This document shows, piece after piece, positions 8,766 to 19,563 of a stretch of DNA of 64,000 nucleotides (position 1 is its first letter; every line of letters begins with the position of its first letter). The notes under the pieces are model-generated. The model was not told the DNA's origin. It ran no database searches and was given only the letters and a program-made list of their open reading frames with translations. The translations under genes and the position numbers were made by a program. The DNA is taken from positions 22,457-86,456 of the forward strand of contig DYLK01000009.1 in the NCBI GenBank assembly GCA_020722065.1, read 5' to 3'. The stretch is from Melioribacter roseus. Lineage in GTDB: Bacteria; Bacteroidota; Ignavibacteria; Ignavibacteriales; Melioribacteraceae.

Positions 8766-9464
8766 ATGAAAGTTTCTAAAAGAATTAAAGCAATACGAAA
8801 AGAAGTTGATTTCAAAAAAGAATACGAATTAGATGAAGCAATTCAAACATTGCAAAAAGTATCTAAAGTGAAATTTACTGAATCTTTAGATTGCGCTATT
8901 AAATTAGGTGTCGATCCACGTCACGCTGACCAAATGGTTCGTGGTACGGTTTTACTTCCGAATGGGACTGGTAAAGTGGTTAGAGTTCTTGTTATTGCCA
9001 AAGGTGTTAAAGCCGAAGAAGCGTTAGCAGCAGGAGCCGATTTCGCTGGATTTGAAGAATATCTAGAAAAAATTAAGAATGGCTGGACAGATGTTGATGT
9101 TATAATTGCCACCCCAGATTCAATGGCAGAACTTGGTAAATTGGGTAGAATTTTAGGACCTCGTGGTTTAATGCCAAATCCTAAAAGTGGAACTGTAACC
9201 ATGGATGTTTCAAAAGCCGTTAAAGAATCTAAAGGTGGTAAAATTGAATTCCGTGTTGATAAAGCTGGAATTGTTCATACTTCTGTTGGTAAATTGAATT
9301 TTGAATCAAATAAGCTAAAAGAAAATTTAATTGCCTTCTTAACAATGATTATGAAATTAAAGCCTTCATCTGCAAAAGGTCTTTATGTAAAGAGTTTATA
9401 TCTTTCTTCAACAATGGGACCTGGTTTGAAATTAAATAAAGAAACAATATCAATACTTAAATAA
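8766..9464 (+). CDS. rplA: 50S ribosomal protein L1
   Basis: L1 stalk protein and, in many bacteria, translational repressor of its own rplK-rplA message. The 232-residue protein has the signature [19 protein letters not shown] and the RNA-binding lid [13 protein letters not shown]. Normal length. I did not find an obvious L1-operator mimic before rplK. Confidence 0.98.
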   Translation: MKVSKRIKAIRKEVDFKKEYELDEAIQTLQKVSKVKFTESLDCAIKLGVDPRHADQMVRGTVLLPNGTGKVVRVLVIAKGVKAEEALAAGADFAGFEEYLEKIKNGWTDVDVIIATPDSMAELGKLGRILGPRGLMPNPKSGTVTMDVSKAVKESKGGKIEFRVDKAGIVHTSVGKLNFESNKLKENLIAFLTMIMKLKPSSAKGLYVKSLYLSSTMGPGLKLNKETISILK

Positions 9465-9517
9465 GAAATTACGCACTCAATATATAGCTTCAAAAGAAAA
9501 AATAACAAGGTGTTTAA

Positions 9518-10039
9518 ATGAATAAGACTGAAAAAGCAGATCAAATTGCTCAAATTAAAGAGTTGCTTCAAAATTCCTACGCTGTTTATTTAGTCGATTA
9601 TGCAGGCATTAATGTTGAAGATATTAACAACCTAAGAAGAGAATTCCGCAAGGAATCAGTTACTTACAAAGTTTTCAAAAATACTTTGGTTAAGAAAGCA
9701 ATGAATGAAGTTGGTGGATACGAATCAATTTCTGAGACACTTGCTGGAATGACTGGATTTATTTTTACAGGTGAAAATTTTGTTTCGCCAGCAAAGATTA
9801 TCAAAAAGTATTATGATGATAAAAAGAAATTGGTATTCAAAGGTGCAGTTATCGAATCAACTTTCTATGGAAGTGAAAAATTAGATGTTCTTGCTTCCAT
9901 GCCATCTAAACCAGAAATTATGTCAAGCATTATTGGCAGCATAGCACAACCAGCAACAGGTATAGTTGGAGTACTAAATGCAGTAATGCGAGATTTGGTA
10001 AGTGTAATTGATGAAATCAGCAAAAAAGAAGCTGCTTAA
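9518..10039 (+). CDS. rplJ: 50S ribosomal protein L10
   Basis: Base of the L7/L12 stalk; the C-terminal helix ([20 protein letters not shown]) carries L12 dimers. The 173-residue length is normal. The 53-base leader between rplA and rplJ is short compared with the E. coli L10 leader, and I see no clear structured L10-binding site in it. Confidence 0.97.
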   Translation: MNKTEKADQIAQIKELLQNSYAVYLVDYAGINVEDINNLRREFRKESVTYKVFKNTLVKKAMNEVGGYESISETLAGMTGFIFTGENFVSPAKIIKKYYDDKKKLVFKGAVIESTFYGSEKLDVLASMPSKPEIMSSIIGSIAQPATGIVGVLNAVMRDLVSVIDEISKKEAA

Positions 10040-10071
10040 AAAAGAAAAAATTATTAAAGGAGATTTATAAA

Positions 10072-10449
10072 ATGTCAGAAAAAATTGCTAAAATAGTAGA
10101 AGAAATTAAAGCTCTAACATTAGTTGAAGCTGCAGAATTAAAAAAAGCATTAGAAGAAGAATTTGGTGTAAGTGCAGCAGCCCCTGTAGTTATGGGTGGT
10201 CCAGTTGCAGTTGCAGCAGCTGCCGAAGTTGAAGAAAAAACAGAATTTGATGTTGTTCTTACAGTAGCTGGTGAAAAGAAAATCAACGTAATTAAAGTTG
10301 TAAGAGCACACACTGGGTTAGGCTTAAAAGAAGCAAAAGATTTAGTTGATGCCGCTCCAAAAACTGTTAAAGAAGGTGTTTCAAAAGACGAAGCAGCAAA
10401 AATTAAAGCTGAATTAGAAGAAGCTGGCGCAACAGTAGAACTTAAATAG
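10072..10449 (+). CDS. rplL: 50S ribosomal protein L7/L12
   Basis: Multicopy stalk protein that recruits translation GTPases. The 125-residue protein has an N-terminal dimerisation helix ([25 protein letters not shown]), an Ala/Val hinge (about 40-55) and a C-terminal domain with [22 protein letters not shown] precedes the ATG. It is followed by a strong hairpin before rpoB. Confidence 0.98.
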   Translation: MSEKIAKIVEEIKALTLVEAAELKKALEEEFGVSAAAPVVMGGPVAVAAAAEVEEKTEFDVVLTVAGEKKINVIKVVRAHTGLGLKEAKDLVDAAPKTVKEGVSKDEAAKIKAELEEAGATVELK

Positions 10450-10470
10450 TTCACAACATAATATATTTTC

Positions 10471-10506
10471 ATAGTGATAGGATGGCAAAGTTCGTCCTAT
10501 CACTAT
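10471..10506 (+). promoter_or_regulatory. rplL-rpoB intergenic hairpin (attenuator or RNase III site)
   Basis: ATAGTGATAGGA (10471-10482) pairs perfectly with TCCTATCACTAT (10495-10506). Three more pairs, including two G-U, extend the stem to a 6-base loop. It lacks a full T-run, with only four T residues nearby. In E. coli the same junction holds an attenuator and an RNase III site that reduce rpoBC expression relative to rplL. A similar role is inferred here from position and structure. Confidence 0.7.
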
Positions 10507-10545
10507 ATAATTTTAAAAAGTAATCCAAATTTTTGGAGGTTAGGA

Positions 10546-13500
10546 TTGAATAACATAAAAATAAATCCGTTAAATAACAGAGTAACTTTCTCAAAGATTA
10601 ACACTGTTTTAGAACAACCCGATTTATTGGATGTGCAATTAAAATCGTTTGAAGATTTCATTCAACTTACGGTTAAACCAGAAGAAAGAACTAATACTGG
10701 TTTAGAGCAAGTTTTTAGATCAAATTTCCCAATTTTTGATAATAAAGAATTTTACCGTTTAGATTATTTAGGCTATTTTGTAGAAAAACCACGTTATTCT
10801 ATGGAAGAATGCCAAGAAAGAGGTTTAACTTATAATGCAACACTTAAAGCTAAACTACGTCTTTCAACAAAAGATGAAGAAACACAAGAATACGTTAATA
10901 GTATTGAACAGGAAGTATATTTAGGCAATATTCCTTTTATGACTCAAAGAGGGTCATTTATCATAAACGGAGCTGAAAGAGTAATTGTAAATCAATTACA
11001 TCGTTCCCCAGGTGTTGTTTTTCAAGAGTCAACTCATCCGAACGGAACACCAATTTATTCAGCTCGAATTATTCCATTTCGCGGTTCTTGGGTAGAATTC
11101 GCTACCGATATACACCACGTAATGTATTGTTATATAGATAGAAGAAAGAAATTTCCAGCAACAACTTTATTAAAAGCACTAGGATATGTGGAAGATGAAG
11201 TTATATTAAATTTATTCAACCAAGTAATTGAAGTTAAAAAAGTTGAATTAGATAACGAAACTCACATCGGAATGCTTGCTTTATATGATGTTATTGATGA
11301 ACTCACAGGTGAACTTCATGTAGCCAAAGGTGAGGAAGTAACAGAAGAAATCATTGAATTGATCAGAAATTCTTCAGTTGAATCTGTAAAACTTATTACT
11401 TCAAAAACTACTTTTGAACAAGATTTAATTGTAAATACATTAATAAAAGATACAGCACAATCTCAAGAAGAAGCTCTTTTTGCAATTTACCGTCAGTTAA
11501 GAACTGGCGAAGCTCCAGATATTGATACTGCAAAAGGACTTATTGACAAATTATTCTTCAATGAAAAAAGATATGATTTAGGTGAAGTTGGTCGTTTTAG
11601 AATGAACAACAGATTAGGAATAAACATTCCAATTACAACAACAATTCTTACTATTGAAGATATTATTTCCATCATGAAAAAAATTATCGAACTAAAACGT
11701 GGTGAATTGCCAGTGGATGATATTGACCATCTTGGGAATAGAAGAATTAGAACAATTGGTGAGCAATTAAGTCAGCAATATAATGTTGGACTTGCAAGAA
11801 TGGCAAGAACAATTAAAGAAAGAATGAATGCTCGCGATACCGAAAATATGCAACCACTCGATTTGGTAAACGCTAGAACAATTACTAGTGTCATTAATGC
11901 ATTTTTTGGAACAAACCAACTTTCTCAATTTATGGATCAAACAAATCCACTTGCTGAAATGACTCACAAAAGAAGAGTATCAGCATTAGGTCCTGGCGGT
12001 TTAACAAGAGAAAGAGCTGGTTTTGAAGTTCGTGACGTACATCATACACATTATGGCAGACTTTGCCCAATTGAAACTCCCGAAGGTCCGAATATCGGAC
12101 TTATCTCCTCTTTAACAATTTATTCAAGAATTAACAATTATGGGTTTATAGAAACACCATATCGCAAAGTAGAAAATGGAAAAGTTTTAAATAGGGTTGA
12201 ATATTTAACTGCTGATGAAGAAGATAAATATACAATTGCTCAAGCAAATGCTCCATTAAACGACCAAAATAAATTCGTTAACGAAAGAGTAAAATGTCGT
12301 CTGAAAGGAGAATTTCCAGTTGTTGTTCCAAGTGAAGTTGACTACATGGATGTTGCCCCATCTCAACTTGTTAGTGCTGGGGCATCACTAATTCCATTTT
12401 TAGATCATGATGATGCTAACCGCGCTTTGATGGGTTCAAACATGCAACGTCAGGCAGTCCCACTTATGGTAACTGAAGCTCCAATTGTTGGAACAGGCAT
12501 GGAATACAAAATTGCACACGACTCCCGTGCACTAATTTTAGCTGAAGGAAATGGAGTAGTGGAGTATGTTGATGCTGAGAAAGTTACAGTTCGCTATGAT
12601 ATTGATCCAAATAGTATTGAAGCACTTACTACTTTTGAAGATACTCAAGTAAAAGAATATAAACTTGTAAAATTCTCAGGTTCAAACCAAGAAACTTGTA
12701 TTAATCAGAGACCTGTTGTAAGAATGGGACAAAAGGTTCAGAAAAATGATGTTTTGGTTGACGGACATTCGATGCAAGGTGGAGAATTAGCCCTTGGTAA
12801 AAACGTATTTGTTGCGTTTATGCCTTGGCGAGGTTACAACTTTGAAGATGCTATTATTATCAGTGAAAAATTAGTACGCGAAGATGTTTTTACTTCTATT
12901 CACATTGAACAATTTGAATTACAAGTACGTGAAACAAAACGTGGACAAGAAGAATTAACTCGTGATATTCCAAATGTTAGTGAAGATATGACTAAAAATT
13001 TGGATGAAGATGGAATTATAAGAGTTGGAGCAAGCGTAGTTGAAGGTGATATTCTTATTGGAAAAATTACACCGAAAGGCGAAAGCGATCCTACCCCTGA
13101 AGAAAAATTGCTCAAAGCAATATTTGGAGAAAAAGCTGGTGATGTAAAAGACGCATCCAAAAAAGCCCCTCCAGGATTGAAAGGCGTAGTTCTTAAAACA
13201 AGATTATTTAGTAGAAAGAAAAAAGAAGGTGATTCTAAAAAAATCGAGAAGAAGCAACTTGATGAACTTGAAAAAAGTTTAGAATCAAAAAGAAATCAAA
13301 TTTATAATAGTATGGTTTCCAAATTAACGAAATTAACAATTGGGAAAAACACACTTGGAATTCGTGATTTGGATGGTTCTTCAATAATTCGAAGTAATAC
13401 AGTTATTAAAAGCGATACTTTTCTATCATTAGAAGATGTTTCAAAGTTAGATTATCGTCAAAATTGGTTTGATGATTCAGAATTAAATACAAATATCAGA

Positions 13501-14325
13501 ATATTATATAAAAACTACTTTTTTGCAGTAAATGATATACAAGAAGAATACAAACGAGATAGATTAAAAATTATTAGCGGCGATGAACTCCCCCCAGGAA
13601 TTGTTCAACTTGCAAAAGTATATGTTGCTAAAAAACGTAAACTGCAAGTCGGCGATAAAATGGCTGGTCGTCACGGAAACAAAGGAGTTGTTGCTAAAAT
13701 TGTTCCCGTTGAAGATATGCCATTTACTGAGGACGGAACTCCCGTTGATATAATTCTAAATCCACTTGGTGTGCCGTCTCGTATGAACATCGGACAGATT
13801 TACGAGACTGTTCTTGGTTGGGTTGGGAAAAAATTAGGATACAAATTCGAAACACCAGTTTTTGATGGAGCTAAATTCCACGAAATTGAAAATTGGATAA
13901 ACGAAGCGGAAATAGGCGAAGGTAGTAAATCCACCTTATACGATGGTAGAACTGGCGAAAAATTTGACCAAAAAGTTATGACTGGCTATATTTATATGCT
14001 AAAACTTGGTCACATGGTGGACGATAAATTACACGCTCGAGCAACTGGTCCTTATTCCTTAATTACTCAACAACCACTTGGTGGAAAAGCTCAATTCGGC
14101 GGACAAAGATTCGGTGAAATGGAAGTTTGGGCTTTAGAAGGTTATGGAGCGTCACATATTCTTCAGGAAATTTTAACGATAAAAAGCGATGATGTTTTTG
14201 GCCGAGCAAAAGCATACGAAGCAATTGTGAAAGGTGAAAATATTTCAGAGCCAGGTGTTCCTGAAGCATTCAACGTTTTAATTAAAGAACTTCAAGGTCT
14301 AGGACTTGATATTAAATTAAGATAA
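10546..14325 (+). CDS. rpoB: DNA-directed RNA polymerase subunit beta
   Basis: Forms much of the polymerase active-site cleft. The start is TTG at 10546, 6 bases after GGAGG (10535-10539), giving 1259 residues. An in-frame ATG at 10474 is rejected because those 24 codons run through the intergenic hairpin. The rifampicin region reads QLSQFMDQ...THKRRVSALGPGG, wild type at the usual resistance positions. Further landmarks are IETPEGPNIGLISS and, near the C-terminus, KLGHMVDDKLHARATGPYSL. A lysine-rich insert (KKEGDSKKIEKKQLDELEKSL) precedes the C-terminal domains. Confidence 0.98.
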   Translation: MNNIKINPLNNRVTFSKINTVLEQPDLLDVQLKSFEDFIQLTVKPEERTNTGLEQVFRSNFPIFDNKEFYRLDYLGYFVEKPRYSMEECQERGLTYNATLKAKLRLSTKDEETQEYVNSIEQEVYLGNIPFMTQRGSFIINGAERVIVNQLHRSPGVVFQESTHPNGTPIYSARIIPFRGSWVEFATDIHHVMYCYIDRRKKFPATTLLKALGYVEDEVILNLFNQVIEVKKVELDNETHIGMLALYDVIDELTGELHVAKGEEVTEEIIELIRNSSVESVKLITSKTTFEQDLIVNTLIKDTAQSQEEALFAIYRQLRTGEAPDIDTAKGLIDKLFFNEKRYDLGEVGRFRMNNRLGINIPITTTILTIEDIISIMKKIIELKRGELPVDDIDHLGNRRIRTIGEQLSQQYNVGLARMARTIKERMNARDTENMQPLDLVNARTITSVINAFFGTNQLSQFMDQTNPLAEMTHKRRVSALGPGGLTRERAGFEVRDVHHTHYGRLCPIETPEGPNIGLISSLTIYSRINNYGFIETPYRKVENGKVLNRVEYLTADEEDKYTIAQANAPLNDQNKFVNERVKCRLKGEFPVVVPSEVDYMDVAPSQLVSAGASLIPFLDHDDANRALMGSNMQRQAVPLMVTEAPIVGTGMEYKIAHDSRALILAEGNGVVEYVDAEKVTVRYDIDPNSIEALTTFEDTQVKEYKLVKFSGSNQETCINQRPVVRMGQKVQKNDVLVDGHSMQGGELALGKNVFVAFMPWRGYNFEDAIIISEKLVREDVFTSIHIEQFELQVRETKRGQEELTRDIPNVSEDMTKNLDEDGIIRVGASVVEGDILIGKITPKGESDPTPEEKLLKAIFGEKAGDVKDASKKAPPGLKGVVLKTRLFSRKKKEGDSKKIEKKQLDELEKSLESKRNQIYNSMVSKLTKLTIGKNTLGIRDLDGSSIIRSNTVIKSDTFLSLEDVSKLDYRQNWFDDSELNTNIRILYKNYFFAVNDIQEEYKRDRLKIISGDELPPGIVQLAKVYVAKKRKLQVGDKMAGRHGNKGVVAKIVPVEDMPFTEDGTPVDIILNPLGVPSRMNIGQIYETVLGWVGKKLGYKFETPVFDGAKFHEIENWINEAEIGEGSKSTLYDGRTGEKFDQKVMTGYIYMLKLGHMVDDKLHARATGPYSLITQQPLGGKAQFGGQRFGEMEVWALEGYGASHILQEILTIKSDDVFGRAKAYEAIVKGENISEPGVPEAFNVLIKELQGLGLDIKLR

Positions 14326-14349
14326 TTTTTCTACAAGGAGAAAAAATAG

Positions 14350-17300
14350 ATGCAAGTAAGCAAGCAAGAAGTTAAAATAAAATCAATAAATAATGTTGTT
14401 ATTAGCTTAGCAAGTCCTGATGATATTTTATCTAGATCAAATGGAGAAGTTACAAAGCCTGAAACGATCAATTATCGATCGTTCAGACCAGAAAAAGATG
14501 GTTTGTTTTGTGAAAAAATATTTGGTCCAGTAAAAGATTGGGAATGCGCTTGCGGAAAATATAAGGGTGTACGTTACCGTGGTATAGTTTGCGATAGATG
14601 TGGTGTAGAAGTTACACAAAAAGCAGTTCGTCGCGAAAGAATGGGTCATATTGCTTTAGCAGTACCAATTGTTCACATTTGGTTTTTTAAAGCACTCCCA
14701 TCCAAAATTGGAAATATCATAGGTTTGAGCACTAAAGAACTTGAAAAGGTAATTTATTACGAATCATATATTGTTATTAACCCAGGTCCAACTGGCGTAA
14801 AGAAGAAAGATTTACTCTCAGAAGACCAATATTATGAAATTCTTTACACTTTACCTGAAAATAACGATGTACTTGATGATAATGATCCAAACAAATTTGT
14901 GGCTAAAATTGGTGGAGAAGCAATAAAAATTCTTCTAAAAGAAGTAGATATTGATAAAACATTTGATGATTTGAAAGAAAAATTGAAATCAGAAACATCA
15001 CAACAAAAAAAAGAAGATCTTTTAAAAAGACTTAGAGTTTTTGAAGCTTTTAAATCAGAAGAAGATAAAGTGCCAAATCGTCCAGAATGGATGGTAATGA
15101 ACATAATCCCAGTAATTCCACCTGAACTTCGTCCACTTGTCCCATTAGAAGGTGGAAAATTTGCAACAAGTGATTTGAATGATCTTTATAGAAGAGTAAT
15201 AATTAGAAATAACAGATTAAGAAGATTAATTGATATAAAAGCTCCCGAAGTAATTTTAAGAAACGAAAAAAGAATGCTTCAGGAATCAGTTGATGCACTT
15301 TTCGATAATTCAAGAAGATCATCTGCAATACGAAGTGATGGAAATCGTCCACTAAAATCACTTTCTGATATGTTGAAAGGAAAACAAGGTCGATTCCGTC
15401 AGAACTTACTTGGTAAACGTGTTGATTATTCTGGTCGTTCAGTAATTGTTGTTGGTCCAGAATTAAAATTACATCAATGCGGATTACCAAAAGATATGGC
15501 AGTTGAATTATTCAAACCTTTCATTATTAGAAAATTAATGGAAAGAGGCGAATTTAAAACCACAAAAAGTGCAAGAAAAGCAGTTGATAGAAAAGATCCG
15601 ATAATTTGGGAAATTCTTGAAACAATAATTGATGGACATCCAGTTTTATTAAACCGTGCTCCAACTTTGCACAGACTTGGTATTCAAGCATTCCAACCCG
15701 TATTGATTGATAGTAAAGCTATTCAGTTGCATCCAATGGTATGTACAGCGTTTAACGCCGACTTTGACGGTGACCAAATGGCAGTTCACGTACCACTTTC
15801 ATTTGAAGCACAACTTGAAGCTTCATTATTAATGCTTTCAAGTCATAATATTTTATCACCACAAAACGGAAATCCAATTGTTGTTCCAACGCAAGATATT
15901 ATTTTAGGAATTTACTACTTAACAAAAATGAAACCAAACGATCTTGGCGAAGGTATGATTTTTGCCGATGCTCAAGAAATTCAAATAGCTTTAGATCAGA
16001 AAAAAGTTGGACTACATGCAAAAGTTAAAGTTAGAATAGATGGAAAAATCATAGAAACAACACCAGGGCGAGTAATCTTTAATAGTATTGTTCCAAAAGA
16101 AATGGGCTATATTAATGAATTATTGATTAAGAAGTTTTTCAGTAATTTTATTTATAAAATGTTTACCAAACTTGGGAATGAAGTTACAGCAATTTTTCTT
16201 GATAACTTAAAAGATTTAGGTTATACTTTTGCTACAAGAGCAGGTGTTTCAATCAGTTTTAGCGATATGATTGTTCCAAAAGTAAAAGAAAAATTAATTA
16301 AAGAATCAAATGAAAAAGTAAGTGTTATATATCAAGAATATGAAGAAGGTTTAACAACTGATACTGAAAGATATAACAGAATAATTGACGTTTGGACTCA
16401 TACTTCAAACGATGTTTCAAAAGCATTAATGGACGAACTTAAAAAAGATCGCGATGGATTTAATCCACTAAATATGATGGTGGATTCTGGAGCGAGAGGT
16501 TCACAAGAACAAGTACGACAACTTGCTGGTATGAGAGGTTTAATGCAAAAACCGCAGAAAACTTTGTCAGGTCAATCAGGTGAAATCATCGAAAATCCAA
16601 TTATTGCAAACTTTAAAGAAGGTTTGTCAGTTTTGGAATACTTTATTTCAACACACGGTGCTCGAAAAGGTCTTGCTGATACAGCTCTTAAAACTGCGGA
16701 TGCAGGTTATTTAACAAGAAGATTAACAGACGTTGCACAAGATGTAATTATTTCAGAAGTAGATTGCGGCACAATCCGTGGAGTTCACATTTCTGCTCTT
16801 AAAGATGGTGAAACGGAAAGAGAACCTTTAGCTGAAAGAATTATAGGTCGTGTCGCTCAAGAAGATATTTATGACCCAGTTACTGAAGAACTTCTTGTTG
16901 CTACTGGTGAAATCATTGAAGAAGAAGCAGCCCGAAAAATTGACGAAGCAAGTTTGGATTCAGTTAAGATTCGAACAGTTTTAACTTGCGAATCTCAAAA
17001 AGGTGTTTGTGCTAAATGTTACGGAAGAAATCTTACTACAGGAAAGTTAGTAGAAATTGGTGAAGCAGTAGGAATTGTAGCAGCCCAATCAATCGGTGAA
17101 CCAGGTACACAGCTAACACTTCGAACTTTCCACTTAGGTGGTACTTCATCTCGTATTGCTTCGCAATCTCAAGTTGAATCCACACATAACGGACGTGTTG
17201 AATTTGAAAGATTGAAATATGTTGATTACGAAAAAGAAGATATTTTTGGTGATAAAACTAATGTAAAAGTTGTTATCGGAAGACGTGGTGCAATCAATTT

Positions 17301-18618
17301 ATATGATAATGATAATCGACAAATTAAACGATTCGATGTGCCTTATGGGGCAGAATTACTTGTTTCTGATGGGGATATGGTAACATTAAAACAACCATTA
17401 TATAATCACGATCCATATAACACGCTTATTATTTCAGATATAAGCGGAGAAGTTAGATTTATTGATTTAGTTGATAGCATTTCAATAAAGGAAGTTTCAG
17501 ATTCCCAAACAGGACACGTTGCTAAAGTTGTAATTGAATCGAAAGATAAAAACTTTACCCCTTCAATAATAGTTACTGATAAAGAAGGCAATGAAAAAAT
17601 TTATAATATGCCAATTGGTGCTTATCTAAACGTTGAAGAAAATGAAGAAATTCAAGCTGGTACTATTTTAGCAAAAATTTCAAAAGCTACATCAAAAACA
17701 AAAGATATTACAGGTGGTTTACCACGAGTAACAGAATTATTTGAAGCAAGAAGTCCGCACGAACCTGCAGTTGTTTCAGAAATCGAAGGAGTTGTAAAAT
17801 TCGGTTCAAGAAAAAGAGGCTCGCGAGAAATTATAATTGAAGCATTTGACGGTTCAATTCAAAAAGTATATAACGTCCCTTACGGAAAACATATTCTTGT
17901 TCAGGAAGGAGATGAAATATCAGATGGAGAAAAAATTACAGATGGACCAATTGATCCACATGATATTTTGAAAATCAAAGGTCCAAATGCAGTACAAGAA
18001 TATTTAGTTAATGAAATTCAGGAAGTTTATCGTTTGCAAGGTGTTAAAATAAACGATAAACATATTGAAGTAATAGTAAAACAAATGTTGCAAAAAGTTA
18101 AAATTCTTTCTTCAGGTGATAGTAAGTTTATAGATGAAGATTTAGTAAACAGGACACATTTTAATAACGAAAACTTAAGACTTCAAAACTTAGTTGTCGT
18201 TGAAGAAATTGGAGATTCTGATTTAAAAGTTGGACAACTTATAACAAAATCAAAAGCCCGTGAAATATCATCTTCCTTAAAAAGAAAAGAATTGAAAGAT
18301 ATTGTTGTTCGTGAAACTATTCCTGCAACAATGGATAATATCTTGCTTGGTATTACTGAAGCAGCTTTAAAAACTGAAAGTTTTATTTCAGCAGCATCTT
18401 TCCAAGAAACGACAAAAGTTTTAACTAATGCCGCTATTCAAGCAAAAGTTGATAACTTACAAGGATTAAAAGAAAATGTTGTTATGGGACATCTAATTCC
18501 AGCTGGAACAGGATTAAATAAATTCAAAGATATATTAATTGAATTGCAAGATTATTCAGAAGAAGAACCAGTTGAAGAAGAATCTGCAATTATTACAGAT
18601 AATTTTGATGAATTATAA
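14350..18618 (+). CDS. rpoC: DNA-directed RNA polymerase subunit beta'
   Basis: Catalytic large subunit, 1422 residues. The N-terminal zinc ribbon CACGKYKG...[10 protein letters not shown] is intact. The catalytic magnesium loop [14 protein letters not shown] is encoded near 15760. The second zinc site is built from CGTIRG and [13 protein letters not shown], and the trigger loop region [16 protein letters not shown] is present. AAGGAG (14335-14340) precedes the ATG. Length fits Bacteroidetes-type beta' subunits. It is the last gene before a promoter-like region leading into the str genes. Confidence 0.98.
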   Translation: MQVSKQEVKIKSINNVVISLASPDDILSRSNGEVTKPETINYRSFRPEKDGLFCEKIFGPVKDWECACGKYKGVRYRGIVCDRCGVEVTQKAVRRERMGHIALAVPIVHIWFFKALPSKIGNIIGLSTKELEKVIYYESYIVINPGPTGVKKKDLLSEDQYYEILYTLPENNDVLDDNDPNKFVAKIGGEAIKILLKEVDIDKTFDDLKEKLKSETSQQKKEDLLKRLRVFEAFKSEEDKVPNRPEWMVMNIIPVIPPELRPLVPLEGGKFATSDLNDLYRRVIIRNNRLRRLIDIKAPEVILRNEKRMLQESVDALFDNSRRSSAIRSDGNRPLKSLSDMLKGKQGRFRQNLLGKRVDYSGRSVIVVGPELKLHQCGLPKDMAVELFKPFIIRKLMERGEFKTTKSARKAVDRKDPIIWEILETIIDGHPVLLNRAPTLHRLGIQAFQPVLIDSKAIQLHPMVCTAFNADFDGDQMAVHVPLSFEAQLEASLLMLSSHNILSPQNGNPIVVPTQDIILGIYYLTKMKPNDLGEGMIFADAQEIQIALDQKKVGLHAKVKVRIDGKIIETTPGRVIFNSIVPKEMGYINELLIKKFFSNFIYKMFTKLGNEVTAIFLDNLKDLGYTFATRAGVSISFSDMIVPKVKEKLIKESNEKVSVIYQEYEEGLTTDTERYNRIIDVWTHTSNDVSKALMDELKKDRDGFNPLNMMVDSGARGSQEQVRQLAGMRGLMQKPQKTLSGQSGEIIENPIIANFKEGLSVLEYFISTHGARKGLADTALKTADAGYLTRRLTDVAQDVIISEVDCGTIRGVHISALKDGETEREPLAERIIGRVAQEDIYDPVTEELLVATGEIIEEEAARKIDEASLDSVKIRTVLTCESQKGVCAKCYGRNLTTGKLVEIGEAVGIVAAQSIGEPGTQLTLRTFHLGGTSSRIASQSQVESTHNGRVEFERLKYVDYEKEDIFGDKTNVKVVIGRRGAINLYDNDNRQIKRFDVPYGAELLVSDGDMVTLKQPLYNHDPYNTLIISDISGEVRFIDLVDSISIKEVSDSQTGHVAKVVIESKDKNFTPSIIVTDKEGNEKIYNMPIGAYLNVEENEEIQAGTILAKISKATSKTKDITGGLPRVTELFEARSPHEPAVVSEIEGVVKFGSRKRGSREIIIEAFDGSIQKVYNVPYGKHILVQEGDEISDGEKITDGPIDPHDILKIKGPNAVQEYLVNEIQEVYRLQGVKINDKHIEVIVKQMLQKVKILSSGDSKFIDEDLVNRTHFNNENLRLQNLVVVEEIGDSDLKVGQLITKSKAREISSSLKRKELKDIVVRETIPATMDNILLGITEAALKTESFISAASFQETTKVLTNAAIQAKVDNLQGLKENVVMGHLIPAGTGLNKFKDILIELQDYSEEEPVEEESAIITDNFDEL

Positions 18619-18636
18619 TAAAATGATAAGCTAAAC

Positions 18637-18665
18637 TTGACAATTACTCACAATATCAATATATT
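18637..18665 (+). promoter_or_regulatory. candidate sigma-70-type promoter of the str operon
   Basis: TTGACA (18637-18642), a 17-base spacer and TATATT (18660-18665) lie 35 bases before rpsL. The -35 is a perfect consensus and the -10 differs at one position. It would give rpsL-rpsG-fusA-tuf independent transcription. Confidence 0.6.
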
Positions 18666-18671
18666 GTGGGT
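18646..18671 (+). promoter_or_regulatory. inverted repeat over the str promoter -10 region
   Basis: ACTCACAATAT (18646-18656) pairs with ATATTGTGGGT (18661-18671) around loop CAAT, 11 pairs with one G-U. The right arm covers the -10 element. It could be a protein-binding site over the promoter, or an RNA hairpin in read-through transcripts from rpoC. No T-run follows. Confidence 0.5.
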
Positions 18672-18700
18672 CTGAAAATTTTGAAAGTATTGGAGATTTT

Positions 18701-19078
18701 ATGCCTACAATTAGTCAATTAGTTAGAAAAGGCAGAAAAAAGATAACATTTAAGAGTAAAGCACCGGCTTTAAATTCAAATCCTCAAAAAAGAGGCGTTT
18801 GCACAAGAGTTTATACTACAACTCCTAAAAAGCCAAACTCAGCTCTAAGAAAAGTTGCAAGAGTGAGATTAACTCATGGTGTAGAAGTTACAGCTTATAT
18901 TCCAGGTGAAGGTCATAATTTGCAAGAACACTCAATCGTTCTGATTAGAGGAGGTAGAGTTAAAGATCTTCCAGGAGTAAGATACCATATTATTCGCGGA
19001 ACACTTGATGCATCTGGTGTTTCAGATAGAAAACAAGGTAGATCTAAATACGGAACCAAAAAACCAAAGGCTAAGTAG
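18701..19078 (+). CDS. rpsL: 30S ribosomal protein S12
   Basis: Decoding-centre protein. The 125-residue length is normal. [18 protein letters not shown] and the following [10 protein letters not shown] loop are wild type, with lysines at the classic streptomycin-resistance positions. TTGGAG lies 6-7 bases before the ATG. First gene of the str operon. Confidence 0.98.
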   Translation: MPTISQLVRKGRKKITFKSKAPALNSNPQKRGVCTRVYTTTPKKPNSALRKVARVRLTHGVEVTAYIPGEGHNLQEHSIVLIRGGRVKDLPGVRYHIIRGTLDASGVSDRKQGRSKYGTKKPKAK

Positions 19079-19083
19079 AGAAT

Positions 19084-19551
19084 ATGAGAAAGAGAAGAGC
19101 TGAAAAGCGTTATATTAAGCCAGATCCTAAATTCAATGACAAATTGATTTCAAAATTTGCAAACTATATTATGTACGACGGAAATAAAAATAGTGCATTA
19201 AAAGTAGTTTATGAGTGTTTCGAAATAATCGAAGCTAAAACAAAAAAAACAGCTTTAGAAACTTTTAACAAAGCAATTCAAAATGTACAACCAATGGTTG
19301 AAGTTAGAAGTAGAAGAGTAGGTGGAGCAACATACCAAGTCCCTATGGAAGTTAGACCAGAAAGACGAGTAGCCTTAGCACTTAGATGGATAAAAACATA
19401 CTCACGTGCAAGAAAAGATAAATCAATGGCATTAAAATTAGCTGCAGAATTAATAGATGCATCTAATAATCAAGGCTCATCTGTTAAGAAAAAAGAAGAT
19501 ACACATAGAATGGCAGAGGCAAATAAAGCTTTTGCTCACTTTAGATGGTAA
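19084..19551 (+). CDS. rpsG: 30S ribosomal protein S7
   Basis: Primary binder that nucleates the 30S head and, in E. coli, represses the str operon. The 155-residue protein has the signature [19 protein letters not shown] and ends [16 protein letters not shown] ([12 protein letters not shown]). It begins 5 bases after rpsL. Confidence 0.98.
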   Translation: MRKRRAEKRYIKPDPKFNDKLISKFANYIMYDGNKNSALKVVYECFEIIEAKTKKTALETFNKAIQNVQPMVEVRSRRVGGATYQVPMEVRPERRVALALRWIKTYSRARKDKSMALKLAAELIDASNNQGSSVKKKEDTHRMAEANKAFAHFRW

Positions 19552-19563
19552 GGTTTAGTTTAA

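Noticed and set aside
10065..10472. 135-codon open frame on the minus strand opposite rplL
   Set aside because: It mirrors the Ala/Glu-rich codon pattern of rplL and has no recognisable domain. The + strand frame is clearly L7/L12.
10474..10545. In-frame ATG 24 codons upstream of the rpoB start
   Set aside because: These codons run through the perfect intergenic hairpin, and a well-spaced GGAGG precedes the TTG at 10546, where family similarity begins.
15203..15490. Minus-strand frame inside rpoC, one of several
   Set aside because: No domain, no ribosome binding site, wholly inside a highly conserved gene.
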